A stretch of DNA of 64,000 nt, from assembly GCF_050589685.1 (NCBI RefSeq), contig NZ_JBNGOS010000021.1:53819-117818 (forward strand). Direction: 5' to 3'. The notes under the pieces are model-generated. The model was not told the DNA's origin. It saw only the letters and a program-made list of their open reading frames with translations, and made no database searches. Shown here in pieces: positions 17,159 to 25,268 of the stretch. The stretch is from Saccharicrinis sp050589685 (GTDB lineage Bacteria > Bacteroidota > Bacteroidia > Bacteroidales > Marinilabiliaceae). Position 1 is the first letter of the stretch, and every line of letters begins with the position of its first letter. The translations under genes were made by a program, and so were the position numbers.

Positions 17159-17935
17159 CTAACGAACCCTTTTCATATTCTGAATAGAGAAGAAATCGTC
17201 TTTGATGGGCACGTTAAACCGTACCTGTGAAAATTCCATTGTAGTTTTTTGCCCCTCTTTTTCCACAGGAATAATCTCAAAAAAGGTGGGCATCACCCGG
17301 TCGCCCACATCCTTAATCTTCGACAGGATTTCCTTGTTCACCAAAAAACCTTCCTCATCGTAATATTCATTCCTCAAAGTCATAAAGCCTTTTTTGCTTA
17401 TTTTACTGATTATCTTTCCCCAAACCACGGTGGCATCCTCATGGGGAATCAGTTCAATCACCCAGCAATCATATCCATCTACCTTTTCTTCACCAATTAT
17501 TTTATGCGAATAATCCTCCACTATCGATGCGCCTTTTACCAAATCATCGTTGGTCAGGTCGCTCCCCATCCACGATTGCATCATCATGCTTGGCGGAATC
17601 TTCATCATTCTCTCGATATTTGGCATATAATTCCACATATCCTTTTGTCGTTTTAAAAATACCTGACCTTTTTCTTTGGCAGGATGAGTCACATAAATTA
17701 GCGAATATTCAATTCCCTTGGACCAGGACTTAAACTTTAGCGTCCTACTCCATTTGGGACGGGTAATGGTCATTTCCATTTCGGAGATACTGGTAGTACC
17801 GCGCATCAATTCATTGGCATGGTCAACAATTTCTTTGGCGGTTGCCGATGTATTATATTGGGCACCAACCTTGATTGGCAACATCACCAGAACCCAAAAA
17901 CCCAAAACGTAAAATACAACTTTCATCTTCACCAT
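17159..17935 (-). CDS. LolA-like outer membrane lipoprotein-sorting protein
   Basis: 258 aa. A signal peptide (MKVVFYVLGFWVLVMLPIKVGAQ) from the second Met is followed by a LolA/LppX-like half-barrel: HANELMRGTTSISEMEMTITRP, then GKGQVFLKRQKDMWNYMPN-type strands, the hydrophobic loop KIPPSMMMQSWMGSDLTNDDLV and a WGKIISKISKKGFMTLRNEYYDEEG segment. This set is typical of the family annotated as outer membrane lipoprotein-sorting proteins found next to MMPL or FtsX-type transporters. It probably shuttles a lipidic cargo across the periplasm. First structural gene after the TetR regulator. Confidence 0.88.
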   Translation of the reverse strand: MVKMKVVFYVLGFWVLVMLPIKVGAQYNTSATAKEIVDHANELMRGTTSISEMEMTITRPKWSRTLKFKSWSKGIEYSLIYVTHPAKEKGQVFLKRQKDMWNYMPNIERMMKIPPSMMMQSWMGSDLTNDDLVKGASIVEDYSHKIIGEEKVDGYDCWVIELIPHEDATVVWGKIISKISKKGFMTLRNEYYDEEGFLVNKEILSKIKDVGDRVMPTFFEIIPVEKEGQKTTMEFSQVRFNVPIKDDFFSIQNMKRVR

Positions 17936-18043
17936 TTAATACGTTAAAAATTGATAATTAGTGCCGTAAGAGTATGCAAAACTTTAAAATTTAGATCATA
18001 CGATTTATCAGTTCAGCAATATTTCACTCCTCCATACCTCCTT

Positions 18044-18058
18044 CCGAACCAGGTTCGG
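18044..18058. other. Short perfect palindrome between tetR and the LolA-like gene
   Basis: CCGAACC and GGTTCGG with a single central base, in the 145-bp spacer. It does not match the TetR operator upstream of the regulator. It may be an intra-operon hairpin or a second regulatory site. Confidence 0.3.
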
Positions 18059-18080
18059 CAGAAAGGTGGCCCTACCGGAT

Positions 18081-18662
18081 TCATATATTCACAATTTGAT
18101 CAATAATTTTGTTTTCAATTTCCTTAAGCGGATAGGAATCCGGGTCCATTATGTAGTTCATATACACACCGTCCAATACTGAAACAAAGTACCTGGTTTC
18201 AAGCATTGGATTGTCACAACCTGCCAGTTCAAAATATCGGGATATGGATACAAAAAAAGGTTGAGCCAGAGCCATCAGTTCATCATGAAACATATTTATA
18301 ATGTTAGGCTGCAGTAAAAGTCCGAAATAAATTTTCGAGAACCTACTATTTTCTTTTACCCATTCAATATTATCTCTAATCATTTGTACGAATTCATACT
18401 TAGTTGGATTGCCAGATAGTGCGTTAATGCTTACTTCAAACATATTCTCAATTGTTTCGAAGAGCAGTGATCGAAGCAAATCCTCCTTGCTGTCAAAATA
18501 GGTATATATCAAGCCCTTTGATATGCCCGCCTCTGCTGCGATATTAGATATACTGGAAGCCTGATACCCTTGCTCCGAAAACACCTTTAAACTTGCAGAA
18601 ATAATTAAGTTGCGCTTTTCTGCTTTAATTGCACTGAGTTGCGCTTTTGATCTTGGAGACAT
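18081..18662 (-). CDS. TetR/AcrR family transcriptional regulator
   Basis: 193 aa from the ATG at 18662 (MSPRSKAQLSAIKAEKRNLI). A longer frame beginning at a TTG at 18695 is rejected because that TTG lies inside the promoter and operator. The N-terminal helix-turn-helix is complete: ILNAAL-like ISASLKVFSEQGYQASSISNIAAEAGISKGLIYTYFDSKEDLL, residues about 20-64. The C-terminal ligand domain is of ordinary length. It heads the minus-strand cluster with the LolA-like, permease, ATPase and barrel genes and very likely represses itself and that operon through the palindrome at 18675-18696. The inducer is unknown. Confidence 0.93.
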   Translation of the reverse strand: MSPRSKAQLSAIKAEKRNLIISASLKVFSEQGYQASSISNIAAEAGISKGLIYTYFDSKEDLLRSLLFETIENMFEVSINALSGNPTKYEFVQMIRDNIEWVKENSRFSKIYFGLLLQPNIINMFHDELMALAQPFFVSISRYFELAGCDNPMLETRYFVSVLDGVYMNYIMDPDSYPLKEIENKIIDQIVNI

Positions 18663-18674
18663 AAAACCACATCT

Positions 18675-18723
18675 TTTGACTGAACGTTCGGTCAAAGTTA
18701 AATCAATTTTTACATCAATTCAA
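18675..18723 (-). promoter_or_regulatory. tetR promoter with overlapping operator palindrome
   Basis: TTTGACTGAACGTTCGGTCAAA (18675-18696) is a 22-bp palindrome with one mismatched pair. On the minus strand a -7 box TAACTTTG (18700-18693) overlaps it, and a TTG at 18723-18721 stands 20 bp further upstream as the -33 element. The operator therefore covers the predicted transcription start, a direct autorepression geometry. It lies 13-34 bp before the ATG. Confidence 0.75.
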
Positions 18724-18925
18724 TTTTACCGCCATATTTAACATCATCCAAATCAGTCATTCGACATATTCGGAAAGCCAATACCAATGAGAAAATTTAA
18801 AAATTGCATTCATTATTATAAATTCTGCTTGCGCAACTTATCCCGAACATACCCAAAAGTGTGCTTATATATTCAATAGTTTATGAATAGTTCAGGTTAA
18901 ATTTCCCTTTTAATAAACGAATAAG

Positions 18926-18933
18926 TATTTTTG
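18926..18933 (+). promoter_or_regulatory. Probable -7 promoter box of rsgA
   Basis: TATTTTTG fits TAnnTTTG exactly and lies 32 bp before the rsgA start. No clear -33 TTG is visible. The spacer 18701-18965 is shared with the divergent tetR promoter. Confidence 0.5.
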
Positions 18934-18965
18934 CTTCCCACAACACACTAATAAGTATCTATATT

Positions 18966-19892
18966 TTGAAAAAAGGAATAGTTTTTAAATCGACAGGTAG
19001 CAGATATTTGGTTAAGTCCGACGAAGGAGAATTTGTTAAATGCAGCATTAAGGGCAAATTCAGGATGGAGGATATCAAGAACACCAATCCCATTGCCGTT
19101 GGCGACCACGTTACTTTTACAATTGACGAGGATAGCGACATGGGAGTGATTTCGGAGATTAAAGAAAGAAAGAACTATATTATCCGCAAGTCTTCTAAAC
19201 TCTCGAAACAATCGCATATAATCGCCTCGAATATTGACCAGGCATTGTTATTGGTCACCATCAACTACCCTATTACCACCACCGTTTTTATCGATCGGTT
19301 TTTAGCATCGGCCGAAGCCTATCGCATCCCGGTTAAAATAGTTTTCAACAAAATGGATAGGTACGACGAAGAGCACCTGAGCAGTGTTGATGACCTAATA
19401 AATGTATACCGGGCAATTGGTTACGAAACTTACACGATTTCGGCTAAAACCCAGGATGACCTGGGTGTGATGGTTGAACTATTAAAAGATAAAGTCAGCG
19501 TAATCTCCGGCCACTCCGGAGTGGGCAAATCAACTTTAATCAACAGAATACAACCAGGACTAAACCTTAAAGTAGCCGAGATATCAGATATTCATCAAAG
19601 CGGAAAACACACCACAACCTTTGCCGAAATGCATGAGCTTGATTTTGGAGGGGCCATTATCGACACACCGGGAATTAGAGGATATGGATTAATTGATATC
19701 GAAAAGGAAGAACTGCACCATTACTTTAAAGATATATTTGAGCACTCCCACGATTGCCAATTCGGGAACTGCACGCATATACACGAACCCGGGTGCGCAG
19801 TAAAAAAAGCAGTTAAGGATGAAAAATTGGCACACAGCAGGTATCAAAGCTATATTAATATTTTTCAGTCCAACCAAGAGAAGTATCGATAA
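18966..19892 (+). CDS. rsgA: Ribosome small subunit-dependent GTPase A
   Basis: 308 aa from a TTG start at 18966 (the frame reads KKGIVFKSTGSRYLVKSDEG); no ATG is available upstream in frame. N-terminal OB fold (1-80), circularly permuted GTPase with G4 FNKMD before G1 GHSGVGKST (about 182-190) and G3 DTPGIRGYG, then a C-terminal zinc motif with Cys-x4-Cys-x-His-x5-Cys (CQFGNCTHIHEPGC). It is a late 30S assembly and quality factor with ribosome-stimulated GTPase activity. It is followed 51 bp later by the hybrid kinase on the same strand. Confidence 0.95.
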   Translation: MKKGIVFKSTGSRYLVKSDEGEFVKCSIKGKFRMEDIKNTNPIAVGDHVTFTIDEDSDMGVISEIKERKNYIIRKSSKLSKQSHIIASNIDQALLLVTINYPITTTVFIDRFLASAEAYRIPVKIVFNKMDRYDEEHLSSVDDLINVYRAIGYETYTISAKTQDDLGVMVELLKDKVSVISGHSGVGKSTLINRIQPGLNLKVAEISDIHQSGKHTTTFAEMHELDFGGAIIDTPGIRGYGLIDIEKEELHHYFKDIFEHSHDCQFGNCTHIHEPGCAVKKAVKDEKLAHSRYQSYINIFQSNQEKYR

Positions 19893-19943
19893 TACGTTTT
19901 ATATTTACTTACTACAAAGCATGTTTTCAACAGATACCCATAC

Positions 19944-22730
19944 ATGAAACGTACCCTGATTTTTGTTATATGTAGCATCGTTTTTCTTGTGGTGTCTAAC
20001 ATTTATTACTATCGCGACACGTATAACTGGCAAATTGCGACCCACCACAAAGTACTGGAAAAAGATTTATCCACCTGTTCCGAAATTCTTTCGAATTATT
20101 TTTCGGAAGCAACAACCAATGTAATGCTGATGCTTAACGAAGAGGAACTCGGCGGCCTTTTTAATTTTAAGCTACAAAACCAGGAAGTTCAAAAACGAAT
20201 AGAACTGCTGTTTAACAGGTACAGCAAAGTTCTGAACAAGCTAGAGGTATATGACACAAATGGACACTTTTATTCGCTGACCAAAGACCCCAACAAAAAC
20301 CTGATAACAACCTTTGGAGAAGATCACATAAAAGAAGAATTTAAGCCTTCGATATTGCCCAACAAAGAAAACATCATATTTGTCCAACCCTTATACAGCG
20401 AAACACACATTTTTGGCTATGTCGTATTTACGTATAACCTTCAGGAGTTTTATGCCGACATATTCCGCAATTTCCATGTTGAGGACCACGAGTTCCAATG
20501 GATAATTGCATCAGACACCAATATCATATATTCTTCTTTACCAAATATAAAACTTGTTGCCCCAACTAATTTTCCGCCAAAAGAAGATTCCAAACTACAC
20601 ACCCATTTTCTAGAACGTAAAGGCAGAAAGTTTAAGGTGATATCTGTAAGTCAAAATGTTCAAACCAGCAAAACGAAACTGACATTGGTATTTTCCATGC
20701 CCATTCAACCTATCACGCATTCCATTGTGCGTAACTCGTTTTTGGTTGCGATGATTTCATTTGCGGTAATCTTGCTTATCGTGCTGGCTTTTTACCAACA
20801 CATTTCGAAAAACCGAATGTCGATGATTAGGTCATCCCAATCGGAAGATGCACTAAGTAAGATTTTACATTATTTACCACTAGGGGTTGTGTTAACCGAT
20901 AGCAACAACAAAATAAAATTGGTTAACAAGGTTGCTCTAAAAATATTTGAGCACGAAGACGAAGATATTTTAATAGATCAGGAAGCAACGGACAAAACCA
21001 TGTTCGAAAAGAAAAAACTTGTTCAAATTGTTGAAGTATCGCCAACTTCCAATAAGTATATTTTTAAAGGGAGAGGCGGCAAAAAGGAACAAGTGATTGT
21101 CAGTGAAAAGAAAACCCTCTTCAACCAGGATATTAAAAATAACATTCAGTTTTTTATTGAAATATTCGGCGATCAAACCGCCCGATCAAACGGCAGTGCC
21201 GAAAAGGCAAAAACCACTTTCATTGCGAACATAAGTCACGAACTCAGAACTCCATTAAATGGTATTATAGGAATGACAGATCTGGTTCTTTCATCTGATG
21301 AAATTCAAAGTGCGGAGAGAGAGATGATGAAAGTGGTTAAACGATCGGCCGATACGCTCCTGGCTTTAATCAATGACATATTGGATTTCTCAAAAATCGA
21401 GGCCGGAAAACTTGAGGTCGAGTCCATCCCAATGAATTTAGCAAATGAAATTAAGGAAACCATAGAGTCCTTCAACCCCATCGCCAAAGAAAGAAATATC
21501 GTATTAAAAACGGAGCAAGAGGAATCGCTACCTAAGGATTTTATGTGCGATCCATTAAGGTTCAGGCAAGTACTAAATAACTTAATAGGGAATGCCATCA
21601 AATTTACTCCGGTCGGAGAAGTACGCTTATCGGTGTCGCGCTCAACTGCTTTCAATGGAAATCCTGCATTAAAGTTTTGCATTAGCGATACTGGAATTGG
21701 AATAAAAAAAGAAAAACTTAAAACCATTTTCAATCCCTTTGCGCAGGAAGACGAAAGCACAACGCGCAAGTTTGGCGGTACAGGGCTCGGAACTTCTATC
21801 TCCAAAAACCTGGTTGGACTTATGGGGGGCGAAATTTGGGCCAACAGCCCTTCGAACATATCAACCAATACCAGATACCCCGGATCCGAGTTTTGCTTTA
21901 CCTTACCGTTTGTCACCAAACACACACGCAAGGAACTTGATTTTTCGTATATATTATCCTGGGGACAGATCAATACGCTCATCATCACCGACGAAACACT
22001 TCAGGTACAAAATATTATCAAAAACCTAATGGCTTTGGGCATCAACCACAAGGTAATGGCCCCTTCGCAGGAAACCATCGTAATTCTTAAAAACAAACCA
22101 AACATACAACTGCTGGTTATTGATCAGCGCCCCGATTTTAACGGCATCGACTTTCTTCAGCAAATTTACAGCAACAATCTGCACAATAACTTTATTATTC
22201 TGCTCCAAAGCTCCGACTACGAAACCATGAACACCAATATCGGCAAAAAACTAGGAGCCGACATATTCCTCAGAAAACCAGTTAAGCTAAGCAACTTGAG
22301 GCAGTTTGTCCTGAGACATTTCCAAAGCATAAAGTCGCAAGATAGTCTTGTCGGAAAAATTGTTCCTGATAATATTAAGATACTTGTTGCAGAAGACAAT
22401 AAGTTTAATCAACAGGTAGCCCTTAACTTATTCCGCAAGATTGGCTACGAAATAGACCTTGCAAATAACGGTAGAGAGGCTGTGGATAAATTCAAATTAA
22501 ATAAATACAACATTATTTTTATGGATTTGATAATGCCCGGAATAGACGGATTTGATGCTACCAAAGAACTTAAATGCTACGACGAAAGCTGTCCGATAAT
22601 AGCCATGACCGCAAACAATGACGACAAACAACGCGAGCTGGCATTTAAGTCGGGCATAGACGATTTCATAGTAAAACCAGCGCAGAAAGAGGAAATAACC
22701 CGAATGCTTATCAAGTGGTGTTCGCACTAA
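19944..22730 (+). CDS. Hybrid histidine kinase with two receiver domains
   Basis: 928 aa. TM1 at about 5-23, a periplasmic sensor of some 240 residues, TM2 near 266-288, a PAS-like segment near 305-405, then HisKA with FIANISHELRTPLNG (phospho-acceptor His432), HATPase (NLIGNAIKFTP, DTGIGI, GGTGLGTSISKNL), a first receiver (about 670-785, Asp in VIDQRP and Lys in LRKPV) and a second receiver (about 801-925, Asp861 in IFMDLIMPG, Lys in VKPAQ). Both receivers keep the acidic pair, the Asp and the Lys. No Hpt or DNA-binding domain is present, so output must pass to another protein. The signal is unknown. Confidence 0.93.
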   Translation: MKRTLIFVICSIVFLVVSNIYYYRDTYNWQIATHHKVLEKDLSTCSEILSNYFSEATTNVMLMLNEEELGGLFNFKLQNQEVQKRIELLFNRYSKVLNKLEVYDTNGHFYSLTKDPNKNLITTFGEDHIKEEFKPSILPNKENIIFVQPLYSETHIFGYVVFTYNLQEFYADIFRNFHVEDHEFQWIIASDTNIIYSSLPNIKLVAPTNFPPKEDSKLHTHFLERKGRKFKVISVSQNVQTSKTKLTLVFSMPIQPITHSIVRNSFLVAMISFAVILLIVLAFYQHISKNRMSMIRSSQSEDALSKILHYLPLGVVLTDSNNKIKLVNKVALKIFEHEDEDILIDQEATDKTMFEKKKLVQIVEVSPTSNKYIFKGRGGKKEQVIVSEKKTLFNQDIKNNIQFFIEIFGDQTARSNGSAEKAKTTFIANISHELRTPLNGIIGMTDLVLSSDEIQSAEREMMKVVKRSADTLLALINDILDFSKIEAGKLEVESIPMNLANEIKETIESFNPIAKERNIVLKTEQEESLPKDFMCDPLRFRQVLNNLIGNAIKFTPVGEVRLSVSRSTAFNGNPALKFCISDTGIGIKKEKLKTIFNPFAQEDESTTRKFGGTGLGTSISKNLVGLMGGEIWANSPSNISTNTRYPGSEFCFTLPFVTKHTRKELDFSYILSWGQINTLIITDETLQVQNIIKNLMALGINHKVMAPSQETIVILKNKPNIQLLVIDQRPDFNGIDFLQQIYSNNLHNNFIILLQSSDYETMNTNIGKKLGADIFLRKPVKLSNLRQFVLRHFQSIKSQDSLVGKIVPDNIKILVAEDNKFNQQVALNLFRKIGYEIDLANNGREAVDKFKLNKYNIIFMDLIMPGIDGFDATKELKCYDESCPIIAMTANNDDKQRELAFKSGIDDFIVKPAQKEEITRMLIKWCSH

Positions 22731-22889
22731 TTACAGCCAGAAAGTGCAATAAACCGTGCTCTCTTTCGTTTAAACAGCAATTATATTTTAGTCCGGAACC
22801 GCACAAATTCGGGGTGGCCAGACAAAACAAATCTAAGCCACAAACAGCTTTAGAGCGCGGAACCGTTAGCAAGCTTAGGCTATATAAAT

Positions 22890-24029
22890 ATGAAACATTA
22901 TACACGAAAAAAGAGATTTAAGCTTTGGGTGCTACTCGGAGCTGTTTTTATTGGCTCGCTGTCAACAATCTACACCAACTATTTGGTGGACGAACTTAAA
23001 CTTGAAGAAAAGAAAAAGATTGAACTATGGGCAGAGGCCACGCGGCAGCTTGTTCAGCCTGGCAATGAGGACGGATCCCTTAACCTTACTTTGGAAGTAC
23101 TCAAAAACAACACCACTGTACCTTTGGTTATCACCGACGACAACGATTCTATATTATATCACCGAAACTTAAACATCCCCACCTCTGCTGCCGAAAAATA
23201 TTGGGATCGACAATTGGTGAAGATGAAAAGATCTGGCAAAAACATTGAAATTGACCTGGGCGATGGCGAAAAACAGTTTTTATATTATCGCACTTCTACG
23301 CTATTGACCAAACTTCAATGGTTCCCTATCATACAGCTGCTAATTGTTACCATATTTGTACTTGTGGCATATTTGGCGTTCAGCAACTCACGCAAAGCCG
23401 AACAAAACCAAGTTTGGGTGGGCATGGCCAAAGAAACGGCACACCAGCTGGGAACCCCAATCACTTCACTGTATGGATGGATAGAGCTAATGGCATTAAA
23501 GAATCCGGATACCGACGGCATTGCCGAAGTAAAGAAAGACATCAACCGTTTGCAAAATATCGCTGACAGGTTTTCAAAGATTGGTTCCAAACCCAACTTA
23601 AAAGACATCAGCATTAACAACGTAGTTGAGCAAAGCATTCACTATTTAAAGAGTCGATCATCGAACAAAGTTGATTTTCATTTACAATTAGATAAGGATA
23701 TAACGGTAAAGGGCAACATGATATTAATGGAATGGGTTTTTGAAAACCTGATAAAAAATGCTATTGATGCCGTAAAAGGCGAGGGAAAAATTACTGTAAC
23801 TACCAAAAAACTTGAGGATAAAGTTGCTATTGACATTATAGACAACGGAAAGGGCATTTCAAAATCAAATTTTAAAACCATTTTTGAACCTGGATACACA
23901 ACAAAAGAAAGAGGTTGGGGATTAGGACTTACACTCACAAAACGCATTATAGAAGAATATCACAAGGGGAAAATAATGGTTAAAGAGTCGGAAGCTGGTA
24001 AAAGAACGGTATTCAGAATAATATTATAA
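22890..24029 (+). CDS. Membrane-bound sensor histidine kinase
   Basis: 379 aa. TM1 at about 11-31 and TM2 near 140-162 flank a small extracytoplasmic domain of some 110 residues. The H-box is a variant, MAKETAHQLGTPITSLYGWIELM with His185, followed by N-box NLIKNAIDAV, G1 IDNGKGI, F-box FKTIFEPGYTTK and G2 GWGLGLTLTKRI. HQLGTP-type H-boxes are common in a kinase widespread in Bacteroidota. No response regulator is adjacent, so it is an orphan or works with the neighbouring hybrid kinase. It lies 159 bp after that gene. Confidence 0.92.
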   Translation: MKHYTRKKRFKLWVLLGAVFIGSLSTIYTNYLVDELKLEEKKKIELWAEATRQLVQPGNEDGSLNLTLEVLKNNTTVPLVITDDNDSILYHRNLNIPTSAAEKYWDRQLVKMKRSGKNIEIDLGDGEKQFLYYRTSTLLTKLQWFPIIQLLIVTIFVLVAYLAFSNSRKAEQNQVWVGMAKETAHQLGTPITSLYGWIELMALKNPDTDGIAEVKKDINRLQNIADRFSKIGSKPNLKDISINNVVEQSIHYLKSRSSNKVDFHLQLDKDITVKGNMILMEWVFENLIKNAIDAVKGEGKITVTTKKLEDKVAIDIIDNGKGISKSNFKTIFEPGYTTKERGWGLGLTLTKRIIEEYHKGKIMVKESEAGKRTVFRIIL

Positions 24030-24158
24030 TCAATATCACTCCTCATCACAAAATTCCATATCCTACTATTTATCAGCCCATTCAGACACATTAAAATAAT
24101 CGAAGCAAAAAATAGAAATAAAATTGAATTAATATTTCTGTACTCGTATTAATTTTTA

Positions 24159-24166
24159 TACTTTTG
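24159..24166 (+). promoter_or_regulatory. Probable -7 promoter box of the DUF177-rpmF unit
   Basis: TACTTTTG matches TAnnTTTG and lies 22 bp before the DUF177 start, which is preceded by an AAGGTG Shine-Dalgarno-like stretch. Confidence 0.5.
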
Positions 24167-24188
24167 CAAAGTTTTTATTTAAGGTGAA

Positions 24189-24731
24189 ATGGATAAGCTA
24201 AGGGATTATAACATAGCCTTCAAGGGCTTAAAAGACGGGAAGCACCAATTTCACTACTCAATTGATCAATCCTTTTTTGATGCAATTGAGGAGTCTGCCA
24301 TAAAAAATGGCGACTTTGAAGTGGATGTGACAATGAACAAAAATTCGCAGATGCTTCAGTTAGATTTTAACATCGATGGAAACGTCCAATCGGTATGCGA
24401 CAATTGCCTGGGCGAAGTTACTGTTCCGATTCAATATACAGGCACAATGTATATTAAGTTTGGTTTAGTTTACGACGAGCCTAGCGAGGAAATCATCGTT
24501 CTTCCGTACGAAGAAAATGACTTTAACGTGGCTCAGTTAATATATGAATTAATTACGGTAAGCATGCCTCTGCGATCTGTCCATGAAGATTACGAAAAAT
24601 GCGACCCGGAAATGACTGCTAAGCTGGAAGAGTTTTCGGCCGGGCACCACGAGGCAAACGATAATACAGAAGAAGCTATTGACCCAAGGTGGGCAGCTTT
24701 AAAAAAATTAAAAGATAATAATAATAAGTAA
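24189..24731 (+). CDS. DUF177 (YceD family) protein
   Basis: 180 aa. Soluble acidic protein with the family pattern QLDFNIDGNVQSVCDNCLGEVTVPI (Cys pair), then DEPSEEIIVLPYEENDFNVAQLIYELI and a carboxy-terminal DPRWAALKKLKDN. In most bacteria yceD sits directly before rpmF, as here (12 bp gap). In plants and E. coli relatives it is linked to 23S rRNA accumulation. The exact role in this phylum is not known. Confidence 0.93.
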   Translation: MDKLRDYNIAFKGLKDGKHQFHYSIDQSFFDAIEESAIKNGDFEVDVTMNKNSQMLQLDFNIDGNVQSVCDNCLGEVTVPIQYTGTMYIKFGLVYDEPSEEIIVLPYEENDFNVAQLIYELITVSMPLRSVHEDYEKCDPEMTAKLEEFSAGHHEANDNTEEAIDPRWAALKKLKDNNNK

Positions 24732-24743
24732 AGAGTTTATAAA

Positions 24744-24929
24744 ATGGCACATCCTAAGAGAAAGATTTCTAAAACGAGAAGAGACAAGAGAAGGACGCAT
24801 TACAAAGCTACCACTCCTGCATTGGGAGTATGCTCTAACTGCGGATCAACAGTAAAGATGCACACAGTATGTGGTGATTGCGGATATTACAGAGGAAAAC
24901 TTGCTGTTGAGAAAGAAATTACAGCATAA
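24744..24929 (+). CDS. rpmF: 50S ribosomal protein L32
   Basis: 61 aa. MAHPKRKISKTRRDKRRTHY is the standard L32 start, and the zinc ribbon is intact with CSNCGSTVKMHTVCGDCG (two CxxC pairs). It follows DUF177 by 12 bp. In many relatives plsX and fabH follow directly; here a hairpin-rich spacer of about 340 bp precedes fabH and no plsX is present. Confidence 0.98.
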   Translation: MAHPKRKISKTRRDKRRTHYKATTPALGVCSNCGSTVKMHTVCGDCGYYRGKLAVEKEITA

Positions 24930-24954
24930 CTTTTTATTTCTAAAAGTACTTTAT

Positions 24955-25152
24955 AAATTTGCTTCGCTTTGCGAGGCAAATTTTGCATTAGCCCGGTTTA
25001 TTCATGAGAAATCATGAATAACGACGAAAACCGAAGGTTTTGTCAGGGGTATACCCTGATTTTATAAAACATCAGCCTTTGGCTTGAAAAATTTAAAGAT
25101 TTTTCAGGTTAAGGTACTTTATCTTCGAAAAGGGTAAAGCCTGGTTCTCCAG
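24955..25152 (+). repeat. Run of eight consecutive stem-loops between rpmF and fabH
   Basis: Stems in order: 24955-24983 (13 bp with one GU pair, TTT loop); 24998-25021 (10 bp perfect, GAAA loop); 25023-25044 (AAAACC/GGTTTT, GAA loop, extended past one bulge); 25043-25059 (TCAGGG/CCCTGA); 25072-25087 (AGCC/GGCT, TTT loop); 25083-25108 (10 bp, one GU); 25117-25139 (9 bp with GU pairs); 25141-25152 (CTGG/CCAG). Nearly every base of 200 is in a stem or loop. The stems do not share sequence, so it is not a simple repeat. Function is unknown; a structured fabH leader or 3' processing region is possible. Confidence 0.7.
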
Positions 25153-25268
25153 AATAAAAGGTAGTTTAGCTTCTCCTTAGCGCACAAAACAAATTGCAGG
25201 AGTATAAGCTCTGGCTATTTCTAACTTTTGGTTGCAAGTTTAATGCGACCGGAAATATTACTTTTAAC

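Noticed and set aside
18663..18695. Longer TetR protein starting at TTG 18695
   Set aside because: The added codons lie within the operator and -7 box; the ATG at 18662 gives the normal family N-terminus.
21950..22330. First receiver of the hybrid kinase as a degenerate pseudo-receiver
   Set aside because: On inspection the acidic pair (TDE), the Asp in VIDQRP, the Ser/Thr and the Lys in RKPV are all present, so it appears functional.
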